Source of the DNA: Allomyces macrogynus ATCC 38327
Lineage: Eukaryota > Blastocladiomycota > Blastocladiomycetes > Blastocladiales > Blastocladiaceae
Assembly (NCBI GenBank): GCA_000151295.1
Contig: GG745342.1
Location: 332,447-396,446, forward strand
Reading direction: 5' to 3'
DNA length: 64,000 nucleotides
A program made the translations under genes and the position numbers. Of the stretch, positions 44,153 to 56,692 are shown piece by piece. Position 1 is the first letter of the stretch. Every line of letters begins with the position of its first letter. Below the pieces are notes generated by a model. It saw only the letters and a list, made by a program, of their open reading frames with translations. It had not been told where the DNA came from and did no database searches.

Positions 44153-47100
44153 TCATCCCCTTGGCGGCGGCCTACCCTCGTCCGAAACCGCCGCGCGCAT
44201 CTGGATCGACGGCGGCTCCTTGAAACTCTGGTGCACCGCGTGTGGCTGCTGTCTCGGTGGCCCGGCAATACTGTTCTCCGAATGCACAGCCGAACTCGAC
44301 GGCATCCCCTGCGCGGGGCCCGAGGACTGGTCGCTGGTCGTGGAAATGGACGGCGCCGAAACGAGCAGCGACAGCGGCATCCCGAGTTCTTGCACGGCGA
44401 GCAGGTTCGCGTCGGCCGGGGGTAGTTGTGCCGAACCGGTCGTGATGCGAGCCGTCGACCCGGACAAGACCGATTGCGCGTTCCGTGCCGGCGGTGCGGC
44501 CGTCGGCGTAGTCGTGCCCTTGCCCGCAATCCCCGGAATACTGACGCTCGCGGACCCTGGCGACCCAACGTTCCCGCCATTACTGTTCACGCCCAAGGCC
44601 GCCGTCGACGTGCTATCGTCCCCACGGAGCGCGCGCATCGCCGCGGTATGCTGCTGGAGCATGGCCGTGCCAGCAACTGCAGGCGCATCGCCGGCAGCGT
44701 CCTCGACGAGGTGCGCGAGTTTCCTGCGCTCGGCCTCGTACCGCGTGCGGACCACGTCCATTTCCATGAGCTTTTCGGCATCGGTCGGTCGGTAGTACCG
44801 ACGCAGCTTGTAGAAGGCCCATTCGGGCGCGACGCCGAGCACCGTGATGAGAATGACAGTCGCCCACCAGAGCGCGGCCCCGCCAGACCCGCCGGACCCG
44901 CTCGGGTCGCTCGTGTCTTTGACTATTTGGCCCCACAGACCGGCTTGCTCGTAGCCCGTGTTGATGCCGACTAGAATCAGCGAAGCGCGGGAATGGGTGA
45001 GTCCAGTCGTCCCGCGGCGTGACCCGAAAATCAGCAGAAACGTACCCCTGGGCCACACGGTCGAGTAGACGGCCTGCCACAAAAACCACACGCCGACTGT
45101 GAGCGCGGCGCAGATATGCAGCGGCAGCGTGATTGTCGACGGCGAGATGTAGCAGATCTGGATCGTGGCCGTGAGCACGACCGACGTGTAGGCAATCGTG
45201 CCCGTCACGTAAAGATTACCGAGCGAGTCCCACGGCGCCACGTCGGCGCCCGCCGCAATCAACCCGCGCGACGGATAGGTCGTCTGCAAAAAGAAGGTGC
45301 CCGCGATCACGACAATCGCCTGCATCATCGACTTGACGAGCCAAATCAAAAAGATCTTGGTGTCAAACTCGCCGTTGCGCTGGCCAACGCGGTAGAGTTC
45401 CGGAAACTCGTTGAGAATGTGTTCCGGCAAGTCGCGGTCCAAGATGCCGAGCAGGATCACGGGCAGACTCGAGAAAATGATGTTGTACATCGTCAGGGTC
45501 CAACTTTCGTAGAGCGACGTGCCGGACCAGCCCGACCAGACTTGGAACAGGAACTGCGTCATGTAGAACATGATGCACTTGTAGAAGGTGCCGAGCGTGA
45601 ACTTGGCCACGCGAATGTAGGACCAGTGGCCGTGCACCAACAGCAGCCGCTGCACGAACCGGAACCGCGCGATCGAGTAGTCGGACGACCGCGCGGCCTG
45701 CATGCCCTCGCGGCCCGTGATGCCGATCCCGACGTGCGCTTGCTGAATCATGGCAATGTCGTTGGCGCCGTCACCGACTGCGGCCGTGACCACGTTCGGC
45801 ATATACTCGCGCACGCTGCGCACGACCAGCGACTTTTGCAGTGGGGACACGCGCGTACAGCTGGAGTGGGAACGTTATTATGAGTCTCGAATGCCTCTTG
45901 ATCCGAATCACTGGTGGAGAAAAGACAAACGCACACGACCGACGTGCTCGTGCACGCAAGCGCCATAAACTGCGCAAACGGCTCGCCGCCCATCGCATAA
46001 AACCGGGCGATCGTCGGCCCGTCGACGACCATGACAAACGGGTTCGGTCCACTGGCGATTTCCGGCACGGGGCACATCGCGTAGGCCGACGCCGGGGCCA
46101 TCTTCCCGCCCGACCCCGTCATCAAAAAACTCTGAATCCAGCGCACCAAGTTCCCCGTCGACCCACGAAATCCATTCGACCCGCCGCCCTCGGGCGCCCG
46201 TGCTCTGGCACTTCGCCCCGCCTCGAACCCGGGCAACTGGAGCGTCGACGACGCAATCGGTGTGGCGTGTTCCGAGGCCGTGGGCACGTGCGACGTCGAC
46301 CGGCCCGACACGGTGCGCCGGCGCAGCGGCGAATTGCGCTGCTCGCCTTGCATCCTAGCGGCATTCCACGCGCGCAGTCGCTCGTGCAGGCCATCGACCT
46401 GCGCAATCAGCGCATCATCGCCCATATCCGACCCATCGGCATGCTGCGCCTCGAGACAGAGCACCTCGGACGATTCCTTGACGAGCCCGCACGCGTGCCC
46501 AATCGAGATCGCCGTCTCCTTCTTGTCGCCCGTCACCATCCACACCTTGATACTCGCGCGCTCGAGCATGTGAATCGCCTCGGGCACGCCGCGCTGTAAC
46601 CGGTCCTCGATACCTGTGGCCCCAATAATCGTCCAGTTGCGCTCAATCATATCGGCGGCCGCTGCGAGCTTGTTGGCGCGGTCGGTGACGCTCGTCGACG
46701 CCTCGAGGTAGATCCGCGACCACTTGTGGTACTCGGCCTCGTTCAAGTGCCGCACGGCATATACGAGCGTGCGCAGTCCCTTGGACGCGAACCGGTCTAG
46801 ATGCACGAGCGTCGCGCGATGGATCACCTGTTCTTCGCTCGAGTACTCGGCGAGCGGCTTTGACCGCTCGAGCATGGCCGAGTCCGCGCCCTTGGAGAGC
46901 ATCACAATCTGGCCATCCGGGAACCGCAAAATGATCGACATGCGCTTGCGCGTCGACGAGAACTCGATCGAGTCCAGGGTATGGAACCGCGCGGCCATCG
47001 GGCAAGTCGGCATGTCCGGCGGACAATGATTACGCGCAATCGTCATGCCGTTCGCGTTGCGGTGCACGAGGGCAAACCCAAACTCGCGCGCGGAATTCAC

Positions 47101-49369
47101 GAGCGCGACTTCGTCGGGCGACGCCGACTGATAGACAATGTGCCCGTGCAGCCGCTCCGACGCGGGGGTCGTGTCGACACGGTCCCCAGTGCCGTTGGTC
47201 GCGTCGTCGAGCGTTTTGCTCCCACCGAGCTGCGCGTGGTCCATGGCGCTCAGAGCGCTGCCCGTGCCCGGGATCGGAAGTGCCGCGCCGGAGACGTCCA
47301 TGGTCGAGGACGACGTGCGTTGCGAGAGCGTCGGGTCCGAGTCTGGGATCGCGGTATGGCACAGCGCGACCGCCTGGATAAAGAACGCGATCCGCTGCAC
47401 GAGCGGGTGCGTCGAGTGGTCGGCGAGGTACTCAGCCAAGTGCCGCGTCGTGCGCGGGCGCAGGTGCAGTCCCGCGGCCACCGACCCTAGGACCGACTTG
47501 CTTTCGTCGTCGTTGCCCTCGATCAAGTTGGCCAGCGATTCCGTGACCATCGACGAGTCGAGATTCGTGCCCGCCGCGCCGCCGCCGTCGTTGCCCTCGT
47601 CGGCCGGATGGAAAAACTCGAGCCCGGCGACCGACATTTGCCGGAAGAGCATCTGGTTTTCCGTCAACGTGCCCGTCTTGTCGGAGAACAGGTACGACAC
47701 TTGTCCGAGCTCTTCATTGAGAGAGGCCGTACGCGCCTCGGCGGGTTGGTCGGACGCCTCGTGGTACATGGCCAAGTCCTGGTTGATGAACATGGCCTGC
47801 GCGAGCTTGACAATCTCGAGCGTCACGTAGAGCGAGATCGGGATCATGGTGTTGTAGAGAATCACAAACGTGAAGAAGGTTGAGAGCCACGTCGTGCCGG
47901 CATTGCCCGAACGCGTCGTGGCCGCGTCGACCGGAAGAAACCACCGAAACTCCTCGTCCCACTGGCGCCCGAGCACGGTCGAGATCACCGACAGCGCCAG
48001 GACGCACACGAAAATGATCACGACGACGCGGTTCGTCAACTTTTCGAGCGTCGGCGCCTTGGACCGCTTGTTGCGGTTCGCGTTGCGGCGAATCTTGGTC
48101 TCCTCGCCCGAGAAAATGACCATGCCCACAACCTCGGGCGTGTTGCGCAGCGTCGTGCCGCGCAAGAGCAGGTTGGTGATGGTGAGCGGGATGCGCGTGC
48201 AGTCGGACAGCGTGATGCTGCCGTCAAAGTTGTAAAGGTCCTCGTTGGGCGTCTCGGCCTCGACAATGGCTACAAAGCAGAAAAATCCGTCAGCCGCGAA
48301 ACGAGGCACCACACCGGCACCGAATCACGGTACCCTTGAACGCCGCAATATCCTCGAGCGACTCGAGCTGGTTATTGATCTGCGGAATCGCTTGCCGCTG
48401 CTTCAAATTCGACTCGCCGTCGAGCTGCGACGTCTGGATGTAGCACATGCCCTGGTCGAGCGCCGTGCGCAACAGGATCAAATCGGCCGGTACGGGCTTA
48501 TCCTTCTTGATGCGCACGACGTCACCCACATGCACGTCCTTCCACATGGTCATTTTCCAGTACGGCGGCACGCTCGCCGTATCGGCGCCGACCTGCAGCA
48601 CTTCGCACACGTCGTTATTCTCCGTCTCGTCGCGCTTGTGCCGCAGCCAATCGTCGTACGCCTCGCGCACCATGGCGAGCCCGACGAACAGGACCAGCGG
48701 CAGGAGCGTCGTGTACTGCCCTGTCGGCGACCACCCGGGCACTTGCTGCAGCCCGGCAATGAACAGGAAGTAGACGTTGGCGAGTTTGCTGAACTGCACA
48801 AACAGCTGTTTCGGCAAAAAAGTGCCGACGTTATACCGCGCCGTCGTGATCCGGTTATCGATAAACGACGCCGTCTGGTACCCGAGGTGCGCTGCCGCGC
48901 TGGCCGCACCGGACGCCAATCCAGCCGACGAGTGCATCAGCGGCCCGGCCCCTGCGGCGGTAGGGGTCGCGAACGCAATCTGCGCCGCTGCGAGCGACGC
49001 GCGCCGCCCGCGCGGCATCGATCGGGGTACCGACTCGGTCCCGCCGTGCGACGACCGCTTGATCGTGCCCGTCAATGGTGGTGGTGCCGGCGCGGCACTG
49101 CCCGCAATCGTGGCCATGGGACTGCCCGGTGGCGACGGCTGGATTGTTGGGAGCACGTCGGGCGACCCGCCGCCGGAAATCGCTGTGCCGTACCGCAGCG
49201 CGCGGCCGACGGTCGCGAATGCCGCGGCGGTTGCGGCCGGTGGTGGGCCGTGTAAGGTCACAACGCGTCCGGCGTGTGCGGGGGCCGGCCCAAAGAGCCG
49301 GCGCGTGAGTTTGGCAGGCAGCCATCGTGGCGCGTCGCGGCCGGCGCCGGACGAGCGGCGCGATGACAT
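44153..49369 (-). CDS. P4-type ATPase (phospholipid flippase)
   Basis: Exons complement(44153-45860, 45956-48269, 48334-49369), introns 95 and 64 nt, 1685 residues. A disordered N-terminus of about 190 residues precedes the P4 start (TARYNVGTFLPKQLFVQFSK). Then come the actuator motif SQLDGESNLKQRQA, the P4-specific PISL in TM4 (about 489-492), and the phosphorylation site DKTGTLT (Asp at about 542). The nucleotide site follows (YQSASPDEVALV, MLSKGADSAM), then VTGDKKETAISIG, CTRVSPLQKSLV across intron 2, and VGDGANDIAMIQQAHVGIG. P4 enzymes with a CDC50 partner move aminophospholipids to the cytosolic leaflet of Golgi or plasma membrane. A Ser/Arg-rich insertion of about 100 residues sits between VTGDKKE and NPFVMVVDG, and a long disordered tail follows the last TM. 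Start at 49369 preferred; 49417 is in frame. Confidence 0.93.
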
Positions 49370-50615
49370 TGAGGACTGTGCCAGATGGAGGTGGTGGGCG
49401 AGTGGGAGGGAAAACACGCCGTCTGGAGGCGAGTAGAGAGTCGCGATGAGCTGAGGAAATGAGCGACGCGATAAGAATACTGGCGCGCCAAGGCGTGGAC
49501 GACCGACCAGGGGAGCACCGTTGCCACGAGATCCTCCACACTCGTTCGTAACACACGCGCGCCGGGACCGGACCCCGATGAGCGGATCCGAACGAAAAAT
49601 AATGACGCACCTTCAAGAGCGGGACCGGCTAGGCGCACAGTCGGGGCGCGGGAGTCTGCCGGATGCGGGCGTCGGCGTCGTTCGAATACTGGACCGATCC
49701 GAATGGCGTATCGAGGCGGAGCGTCAAGGAGGGATCAGGCCGAGTCCAAGGGCATTCTCGTGCGCACGAGCAGGGCCACGCGTGATCCGGCCAGCCGGTG
49801 CAAGGAGCACGAGTGCCCAGCGACGACAGGAGTGGATGAGGGAGGACGGACGTGCCGGCCGTCGGTCGCCGTGGATAAGCGCGGTGCTGGCGCTCGTGAA
49901 CGAGGGTGCTGGTCGAGAAATTGCGGTAGCGCTCAGGCGCACAGGCACTCCGACAGGCAAGCACGAGAAGAGTGTCGGGATGGTGGTGCGCGACCGACGG
50001 CGTGCGTTGGATTCGGAGAAGACCGCCGGAACGTGTCGACAAGGGTCGCGAGCGCGGACCCGCGCGATCGTCTCGTTGGGGACGGTGCGGCCGTTATTGG
50101 CGTGCCGAATGTGGGGTGTACGGGCGGGCTGGCGAGTCGCTGGCGTGGGTCGGCGGCCAGAGCAGCCAATGCAAATCAAGCGGCGGCGGCCCGTTGCCGA
50201 GCAAGTGGGCCGTGAGCGCCAGCGAGAAGCGTGCGGGGCGGGGCGGCGCGAATGCGGCAAGTCGCAGGGTTTGCGGGCGGCGCGGTCCGTCGCGGCGGCG
50301 GTTTCGGGGCGGTAGCCGCCCACGATACCGTTGGCGACGGGCAGGCGCCCCGATTATGATGGCGGTCGTGACAGGCTCGCCGTTAGCAGCGTGTCCCGCA
50401 CCGGTTTGTCCCCCACTTCAACGCCAACCTTGCGCTCTCAACAACCAGCATCGGGCAACGATGCACTCACGAGAATCGCGAAGCCCAGCTGTGCCGCTTT
50501 TGCGAGCGAGCCGGCAACGGATGCAGGTACGTAGGCAGTAGGCAGCTAGCACGCGTATATCGAATAACAAACAGAAGGGAAAACACCACTCCCACTCGCC
50601 CCATCACAACCGATT
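49370..50615. other. Intergenic, no gene seen
   Basis: Upstream region of the P4-ATPase and 3' flank of GUA1. Very GC-rich, so long frames occur on both strands (for example 49521-50315 plus and 49724-50323 minus), but all are Arg/Gly-rich without domains. Confidence 0.55.
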
Positions 50616-52306
50616 TTACTCGAGCTCAATCGTTGCCGGCGGCTTCGACGACACGTCGTACATGACACGGTTCACGCCGCGCACCTCGTTGATGATGCGG
50701 TTCGAGATGCGCTTGAGCACGTCGTACGGGAACTGGAACCAGTCGGCCGTCATGAAATCGGTCGTTTCAACGGCGCGCAGGCAAATCGTCTTCTCGTAGG
50801 TGCGCTGGTCGCCCATGACGCCCACCGAGTTGAAGGGCAGCAGCGCCGCATACGCTTGCGAAATTTGGCGGTAGAGCCCAGCCTTGCGAATCTCGGAAAT
50901 GTAGATATCGTCGGCTTGCTGCACGATGCGCACCTTGTCGGGCGTGACTTCGCCGAGAATGCGGATCGCGAGCCCCGGGCCCGGGAACGGGTGCCGCCAG
51001 ACGAGCTCGTCGTCAAGCCCCATGAGCTTGCCGAGCGCGCGCACCTCGTCCTTGAACAGCTCGCGCAGCGGCTCAATCACCTTGAGCTTCATGTCCTCCT
51101 TGAGCCCGCCCACGTTATGGTGCGTCTTGATCGTGGCCGACGGGCCCTTGAACGAAATCGACTCGATCACGTCCGGGTAGAGCGTGCCCTGCAGCAGGTA
51201 CTCGATCTTGGCCTGGCCCTTGAGCGCTGTCTCCTTGTCGATGCGCTCGGCCTCGGCCTCAAACACATCGATAAACGTGTTGCCAATGATCTTGCGCTTC
51301 TTTTCGGGCTCTGACACACCGGCGAGTTTGCCGAGGAACGTGGCCGAGGCGTCGGCAAGCGTCAGGTTGATGCCGAGCTTGTTGCGCAGCCGCTCGTAGA
51401 CGGTCTTGCACTCGTTCAGCCGCATCACGCCGTTATCGACAAGAATCGCATGGAACCGGTCGCCAATCGCCTTGGACATGATGACCGCGGCGACCGTCGA
51501 GTCGACACCACCAGAAACCGCACCGACAACCTGCGCAGTCGGACCGACCATTTCGCGAATCCGGGCAATCTCCTTGTCGATAAACGACGACATCGACCAG
51601 TTGGCCGACGCGCCGCACACGTCGAGGACGAAGTTTTTCAAAATCTGCGTGCCGTTCTTCGAGTGCGTGACCTCCGGGTGGAACTGCAGGCCGTAAATGG
51701 GCTTCTTGAGATGGCCAATCGCCGAGTAGGGGGACGTGGCCGTCGTCGCGAGCGCCATGAATTCCTTGGGCAGCTCCGACAGCTGGTCGCCGTGCGACAT
51801 CCACATGGTCAGGTCGGTGCCCATGCCGGCAAGCAGCTTGCCGAGGTGCGCGGGCGACGACGCCGGGAGCGCGACGGGGTGGACCGTGGCGTGGCCGTAC
51901 TCGCGGTGCGCGCACGGCGCGACCTTGCCGCCCATGGTCCAGGCCATTTCCTACGAGCGAGCCACGATGGGTCAGTTCTTGACCAAAAATTGATCGAACG
52001 CTCGCTGCTGTTCCTTTCGAAAGTTGCGCTTACCTGCAGACCATAGCAAATGCCGAGAATCGGCAGGCCAAGCTCCCAAACAGCCGGGTCGACATGCGGC
52101 GCGTCCTTGTCGTAGACTGAGTAGGGCGAGCCCGAGAGGATAATACCGGTGGGCTTGAAGGACAGCTCCGCAATCTTTTGCGTGCACGGCAGCATTTCGC
52201 AGTAGACGCCAATCTCGCGCACGCGGCGCGTGATGAGGTGTGAGTACTGCGACCCAAAGTCGAGAATCAAAATCGTGTCGTATTGCGAGTGCACTTCGGC
52301 GACCAT
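50616..52306 (-). CDS. GUA1: GMP synthase (glutamine-hydrolysing)
   Basis: Exons complement(50616-51950, 52034-52306), intron 83 nt, 535 residues (yeast Gua1 is 525). The class I glutamine amidotransferase half has [16 protein letters not shown], catalytic Cys87 in LGICYGLQ (last codons before the intron), and the His/Glu region [12 protein letters not shown]. The ATP-pyrophosphatase half has the P-loop [15 protein letters not shown], and the dimerisation part ends [17 protein letters not shown]. The enzyme turns XMP, ATP and glutamine into GMP in the cytosol, the last step of guanine nucleotide synthesis. All key residues are visible. Divergent from HAS1. Confidence 0.96.
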
Positions 52307-52817
52307 CTTGACGGGCGAATTGGGTTGGTTGACAGCTGGAAATGAGCGAGGGACGAGGAGGTCGGGCAAGGTGCTGCAGCGACTCGACACTGGACAGGTC
52401 GGGTGGGGGCCAACCGAAAGGAGGGGGGGCGGGGGGCGGGGGGCCTCTTTATGGTGGTGGCCGAGCACGGTCGAGAGCGGTTCAGGTTTGGTCGGTCGAG
52501 GTGGAGAACGGTGACCGTGATCAGCGAAGTGGGCAGCGTGGGTCAAGTCCCTGATCAACTGCACGTGCTCTGGCATTTTCTGGCCGTGCGGCTCAGCCAA
52601 TCAGCGGCCGGGCCGAGTCTCCCCGTGAGGCTCGGGCAGGCTCGGGTGTGCTTTTGATGACCGTTGCCGCACGGCGACCAGTCCAGTGGGCGCACCTGAC
52701 CACCGCGCACCTGACCACCGCGCACCTCAGCTTCCAACGCGATCGCAGGTTGGCATGGTCCGCCACCAATCATCCATCATCGCAGCGCTAGCCTCGAGCA
52801 CTACGACCAACACCATC
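52307..52817. promoter_or_regulatory. Divergent promoter region GUA1 / HAS1
   Basis: 511 bp between opposed start codons. It contains the G-rich cluster at 52401-52443 listed separately. Linking GMP synthesis with a ribosome-biogenesis helicase fits shared growth control, but no factor site is identified. Confidence 0.5.
52401..52443 (+). promoter_or_regulatory. G-rich cluster, possible G-quadruplex
   Basis: Five G runs of 3, 5, 7, 6 and 6 bases; the last three are separated by single C residues. It lies about 95 bp upstream of the GUA1 ATG and about 375 bp upstream of HAS1. Sequence satisfies a quadruplex-forming pattern; folding is not shown. Confidence 0.55.
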
Positions 52818-54818
52818 ATGGCACCACCAAAACAGGGTGCAAAGCCCTCGCCCGGCGGCGCCAAGAAAGGCAAGAAGCGCCCGTCGCCCGCCGAGCCCAT
52901 TGCCGACTCGCCGGCCTCGCCCGCTGCCGCTGCCCCGGCCAAGAAGAGCAAGAAGCGCCCGGCACCCGGTGCCGACCCGATTGACGACACGCCCAAGCCT
53001 GCCGCAGCGACCGAGAATGCTGACGACGCACCCGCATCGGTCGACGAATCGGCGGCCGAAAGCACCGGTGTCGATGCGGCCCAGGAGGAGGAGCTCGACA
53101 TGGAAGAGTCGCTGGAGTCGGCACCCAAGAAGCTCAAGAGCGAGCACACGGTTGCGCTCGGTACGTCTTTCGCTCACTCTCGCCTCGCGTTGCACTCAGC
53201 ATCTGACCCGGTCCGCTTCTTATTGCAATTAGAGGACCTGAACCGCGACTTTACCGCGCTCGAAGTCTCAACCAACACCAAAAAGGCCATCCAGGAAATG
53301 GGCTTCACGCAAATGACCGAGATCCAGGCACGCACGGTCCCTGCGGCGCTCACGGGCCGCGACATTCTCGGCGCGGCCAAGACCGGGTCGGGTAAGACGC
53401 TCTCCTTCCTTTTGCCGGCGCTCGAGCTGCTCGTCAACGCCAAGTTCAAGCCGCGCAACGGCACCGGCGCGATTGTCATCACGCCGACGCGCGAACTGGC
53501 GCTGCAAATCTTTGGTGTTGCCAAGGACCTGCTCAAGTACCAGCCGCAGACCTTTGGTATTGTCATGGGCGGTGCGAACCGCAAGGCCGAGGCCGATAAG
53601 CTCGCCAAGGGAGTGAACCTGCTGATCGCGACGCCTGGCCGCTTGCTCGACCACTTGCAAAACACCAAGGGGTTCATCTTCAAGAACCTCAAGACGCTGA
53701 TCATTGACGAGGCCGACCGGATTCTGGAGGTTGGGTTCGAGGAAGAAATGCAGCAGATTGTGCGCATCTTGCCCAAGGAGCGGCAGACGCTGCTGTTTTC
53801 GGCGACGCAGACGACGAAGGTCGAGGATCTGGCCCGCGTCGCGCTGCGCAAGCAGCCGCTCTACATCAACGTCGACGAGCAAAAGGACACGGCCACGGCC
53901 GATGGCCTCGAGCAGGGTTACGTCATGTGCCCGTCGGAGCAGCGGTTCTTGCTGCTCTTCACATTCCTCAAGAAGAACCTCAAGAAGAAGGTCATTGTCT
54001 TCTTCTCGTCTTGCAACTCGGTCAAGTACCACGCCGAGCTGCTCAACTACATTGACATTCCTGTGCTCGACCTGCACGTACGTTCGCTCTTTCTCTCTCT
54101 CTCATCGTCCGACTCAAGGAGCGCCTCGCTGATCTCGTCTCGATTTTTTTAGGGCAAGCAAAAGCAAACTAAGCGCACCAACACCTTCTTCGAGTTCATC
54201 AACGCGCAATCCGGGATTCTCCTCTGCACCGACGTGGCCGCGCGCGGACTCGACATCCCCGCCGTCGACTGGATCGTGCAGTTCGATCCGCCAGATGACC
54301 CGCGCGAGTACATTCACCGTGTCGGCCGAACGGCGCGTGCGGGTGGGCGCGGCAAGGCCCTGCTCTTCCTGCTCCCGTCGGAACTCGGGTTCTTGCGGTA
54401 CTTGAAGCAGGCCAAGGTGCCCCTCAACGAGTACAACTTCCCGGTTGCCAAGATCGCCAACGTGCAGACGCAGCTCGAGAAACTCGTCGGCAAGAACTAC
54501 TACCTGAACAAGTCGGCGCGCGACGGGTACCGCAGTTACTTGCAGGCGTATGCGTCCCATTCGCTCAAGCACATCTTTGATGTGAATGCGCTCGACTTGG
54601 CGGCGGTCGGCCGGTCGTTTGGGTTCGATGTCCCGCCGCAGGTCAACTTGAACCTGAATTGGTCGGGCAAGGCCGAGAAGGAGAAGAAGAAGGTCGAGAC
54701 CCGTGCGGCGGATTACACGCGCCGTGGGATGCAGCCCAAGGGGGTCAAGGGCGAGATTGCCAAGCATCGCGTGGACCCGGGACGCGTGAGTACCGACGGG
54801 CGGCAGTGGTCGCGGTAG
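52818..54818 (+). CDS. HAS1: DEAD-box RNA helicase HAS1 (DDX18)
   Basis: Exons 52818-53160, 53233-54077, 54153-54818 (introns 72 and 75 nt) encode 617 residues. A Lys/Pro/Ala-rich N-terminal tail precedes EDLNRDF. The helicase core follows: [15 protein letters not shown] (Q motif), [12 protein letters not shown] (I), PTRELALQ (Ia), [10 protein letters not shown] (Ib), [10 protein letters not shown] (II), [16 protein letters not shown] (III), [14 protein letters not shown] (IV), [14 protein letters not shown] (V) and [10 protein letters not shown] (VI). The Has1-specific C-terminus reads [18 protein letters not shown] then [16 protein letters not shown]. Has1 works in the nucleolus in 40S and 60S ribosome assembly and snoRNA release. 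Every motif is intact. Confidence 0.96.
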
Positions 54819-55087
54819 GTGAAGAAGAGGTGCTGGGTGCGGGCGTGATTTGTTTTCCATAGTGGGCGGGTTCGTCGTCGTTGCCTTGTTCTGTATCCAT
54901 AAACCGATGGATTGGCCACTTGCTCGTTTGTTTCTGCGTCGATGTGTTTGTCACAGGAATCGCACTTTTCGAGTCGGTGCCGCCCTCAAGGTGAGTAGAA
55001 CACGAAGAAGAGGTTCAACAAATACTGTAATGGCGACGACTAGATTCGACAACGAGAAAACTGAAGAAAATCACCTGGCATCAGCCT

Positions 55088-55966
55088 TTACTGACCGTAG
55101 ACGAGCTTGCGCACGTCGTGCACGCGCATCCCGCGGCCTCGTGCGAGATCGTCGGCCGTCTTTTGGCTCTGCAGCGCCTGGAACGTAGCCTTGACCACGT
55201 TGATCGGGTTGCGCGACCCCATGACCTTGGCCGACAAATCCTGAATCCCCGCGCACCGGCAAATTTCGTGCACGTTCGGGTTCGTGCGGAGACCAAAGCC
55301 TGTTTGCAAAAGGCGAGCCGTCAGCAAAACGCTCGCGAGCGGAAACTTGCGAGTGAGAGAGCACAACGACGTACCAGGCGGCGCAGCGCGCATTTCCACA
55401 CGCGTCGCCTTGAAATCGTGCGCCAGGTCATGCAACACCGTGCGCTCATCGTACCGGTCGATCGCAATCATGTTCTTAATCGCGAGCGCCTCGGCCTTCT
55501 TGACGGCCCGCGCTGCGTCCGCGTCCTTACCCTCGCCATACCCGACCGTCCCATTCCCATCCCCAACGACCACCATCGCCGACATACTCACGACCTTCCC
55601 ACCCTTGGTCACCTTCACCGTGCGGCGCATCGACAGCACCGTCTTCTTGAGCCGGCGCTGCTTGGCGGCATCGGCCGACGCGGGCGCGCGCGGGAGTGGC
55701 GTGGCCGGCAGCGGGCCGTCAGCGGTCTTGGAGAACGGGATCGCCATACGTTCAAGCACCCTGGGCGGGACGAGCACCGACGGGTCGATCGTCTCCGGTT
55801 TCGAATCGACGCGGCGCGACCACATCGAGGTCGGGGTCAGCTGCCGCTTGATCGGGATTGCGCGAATGCCGCGGGTCGCGGCGGCGGTCACGGTCGGCAG
55901 GCGCGACGTCGCGGCGGCGGGGGATGCGGCGGATTGCAGGGCGGCCAGGGCCGGGCGGGCGAACAT
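55088..55966 (-). CDS. MRPS5: Mitochondrial small-subunit ribosomal protein uS5m
   Basis: Exons complement(55088-55299, 55375-55966), intron 75 nt, 267 residues. The N-terminus MFARPALAALQSAASPAAAT with ATRGIRAIPIKRQ is a mitochondrial presequence. The S5 double-stranded-RNA-binding half is VTKGGKVVSMSAMVVVGDGN then GTVGYGEGKDADAARAVKKA. Removing the intron gives AAPPGFGLRTNPNVHEICRC, AGIQDLSAKVMGSRNPINVV and ATFQAL, the S5 C-terminal fold. It stabilises the decoding region of the mitochondrial small subunit. A frame in phase extends to 56173, but the presequence starts best at 55966. Convergent with HAS1, divergent from HUB1. Confidence 0.92.
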   Translation of the reverse strand: MFARPALAALQSAASPAAATSRLPTVTAAATRGIRAIPIKRQLTPTSMWSRRVDSKPETIDPSVLVPPRVLERMAIPFSKTADGPLPATPLPRAPASADAAKQRRLKKTVLSMRRTVKVTKGGKVVSMSAMVVVGDGNGTVGYGEGKDADAARAVKKAEALAIKNMIAIDRYDERTVLHDLAHDFKATRVEMRAAPPGTSLCSLTRKFPLASVLLTARLLQTGFGLRTNPNVHEICRCAGIQDLSAKVMGSRNPINVVKATFQALQSQKTADDLARGRGMRVHDVRKLVYGQ

Positions 55967-56252
55967 GGTGGCGGCAAGTTCGTGTAGCGTCGAATTGGGC
56001 CGCGGTCCGGTCGGGAGCGTCCAGATACGGTTCGAAGGCCTCGTCGACAGAGAGTGCGTCAAGTCGCTGCTGTCGGTGTCGCCGTCGTGGTGCTGGATCT
56101 CGTCGTGCAGATTCGTTGTGGTGATCGTGCTGGTTGCCAAAATTTGCGGAAGTGACGAGTCAGATGACTGCACCTGGTCTCTTGGGCAGGGACGGATGCT
56201 TCAATTTCCATCGTTCTTCACTTTTCATTCCGCATCGCTTGGACCAAGCAAA

Positions 56253-56692
56253 ATGATTGAAATTCTCTGCAAGTACGCGCCGGCACCTGATGCAATATAT
56301 TGTCCACCCGTGAGCGAGCACCAAAGTGACCCTTGGCCGCCGATAGCGACCGACTCGGCAAGAAGGTCCGTGTCAAGTGCAATCCCGACGACACGGTGGG
56401 CGACTTGAAGAAGCTCATTGCCGCCCAGACGGGCACGCGCGCCGAAAAAATCGTGCTCAAGAAATGGTGCGCACCTCTGTCAAATTGCACCCGTTTTTTG
56501 CGCCGACCACGATGGATTGACCGCAACGTCGCCAGGTACACGGTGTACAAGGACCACATCACGCTCGAAGACTACGAGATCCACGACGGCATGAACTTGG
56601 AGGTGCGCCGTGTCGTTTTTACGCCATCGCGAACCGTGCTCGTACATTGGACTGACGGCTTGTTGTGCGTTTCGAAGATGTACTACCAATAG
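56253..56692 (+). CDS. HUB1: Ubiquitin-like modifier HUB1 (UBL5)
   Basis: Four exons, 56253-56272, 56347-56466, 56536-56602, 56678-56692 (introns 74, 69, 75 nt), giving exactly 73 residues, the family length. Spliced sequence: [66 protein letters not shown]. The double-tyrosine end replaces the Gly-Gly of ubiquitin. HUB1 is not conjugated; it binds HIND elements in Snu66 and changes spliceosome use of weak 5' splice sites. The last exon has only five codons including the stop, and MYYQ stands in place of the usual LYYQ. Divergent from MRPS5 (286 bp between starts). Confidence 0.95.

Noticed and set aside
49521..50315. 264-codon plus-strand frame between the flippase and GUA1
   Set aside because: Arg/Gly-rich in a very GC-rich spacer with comparable frames on the other strand; no domain.
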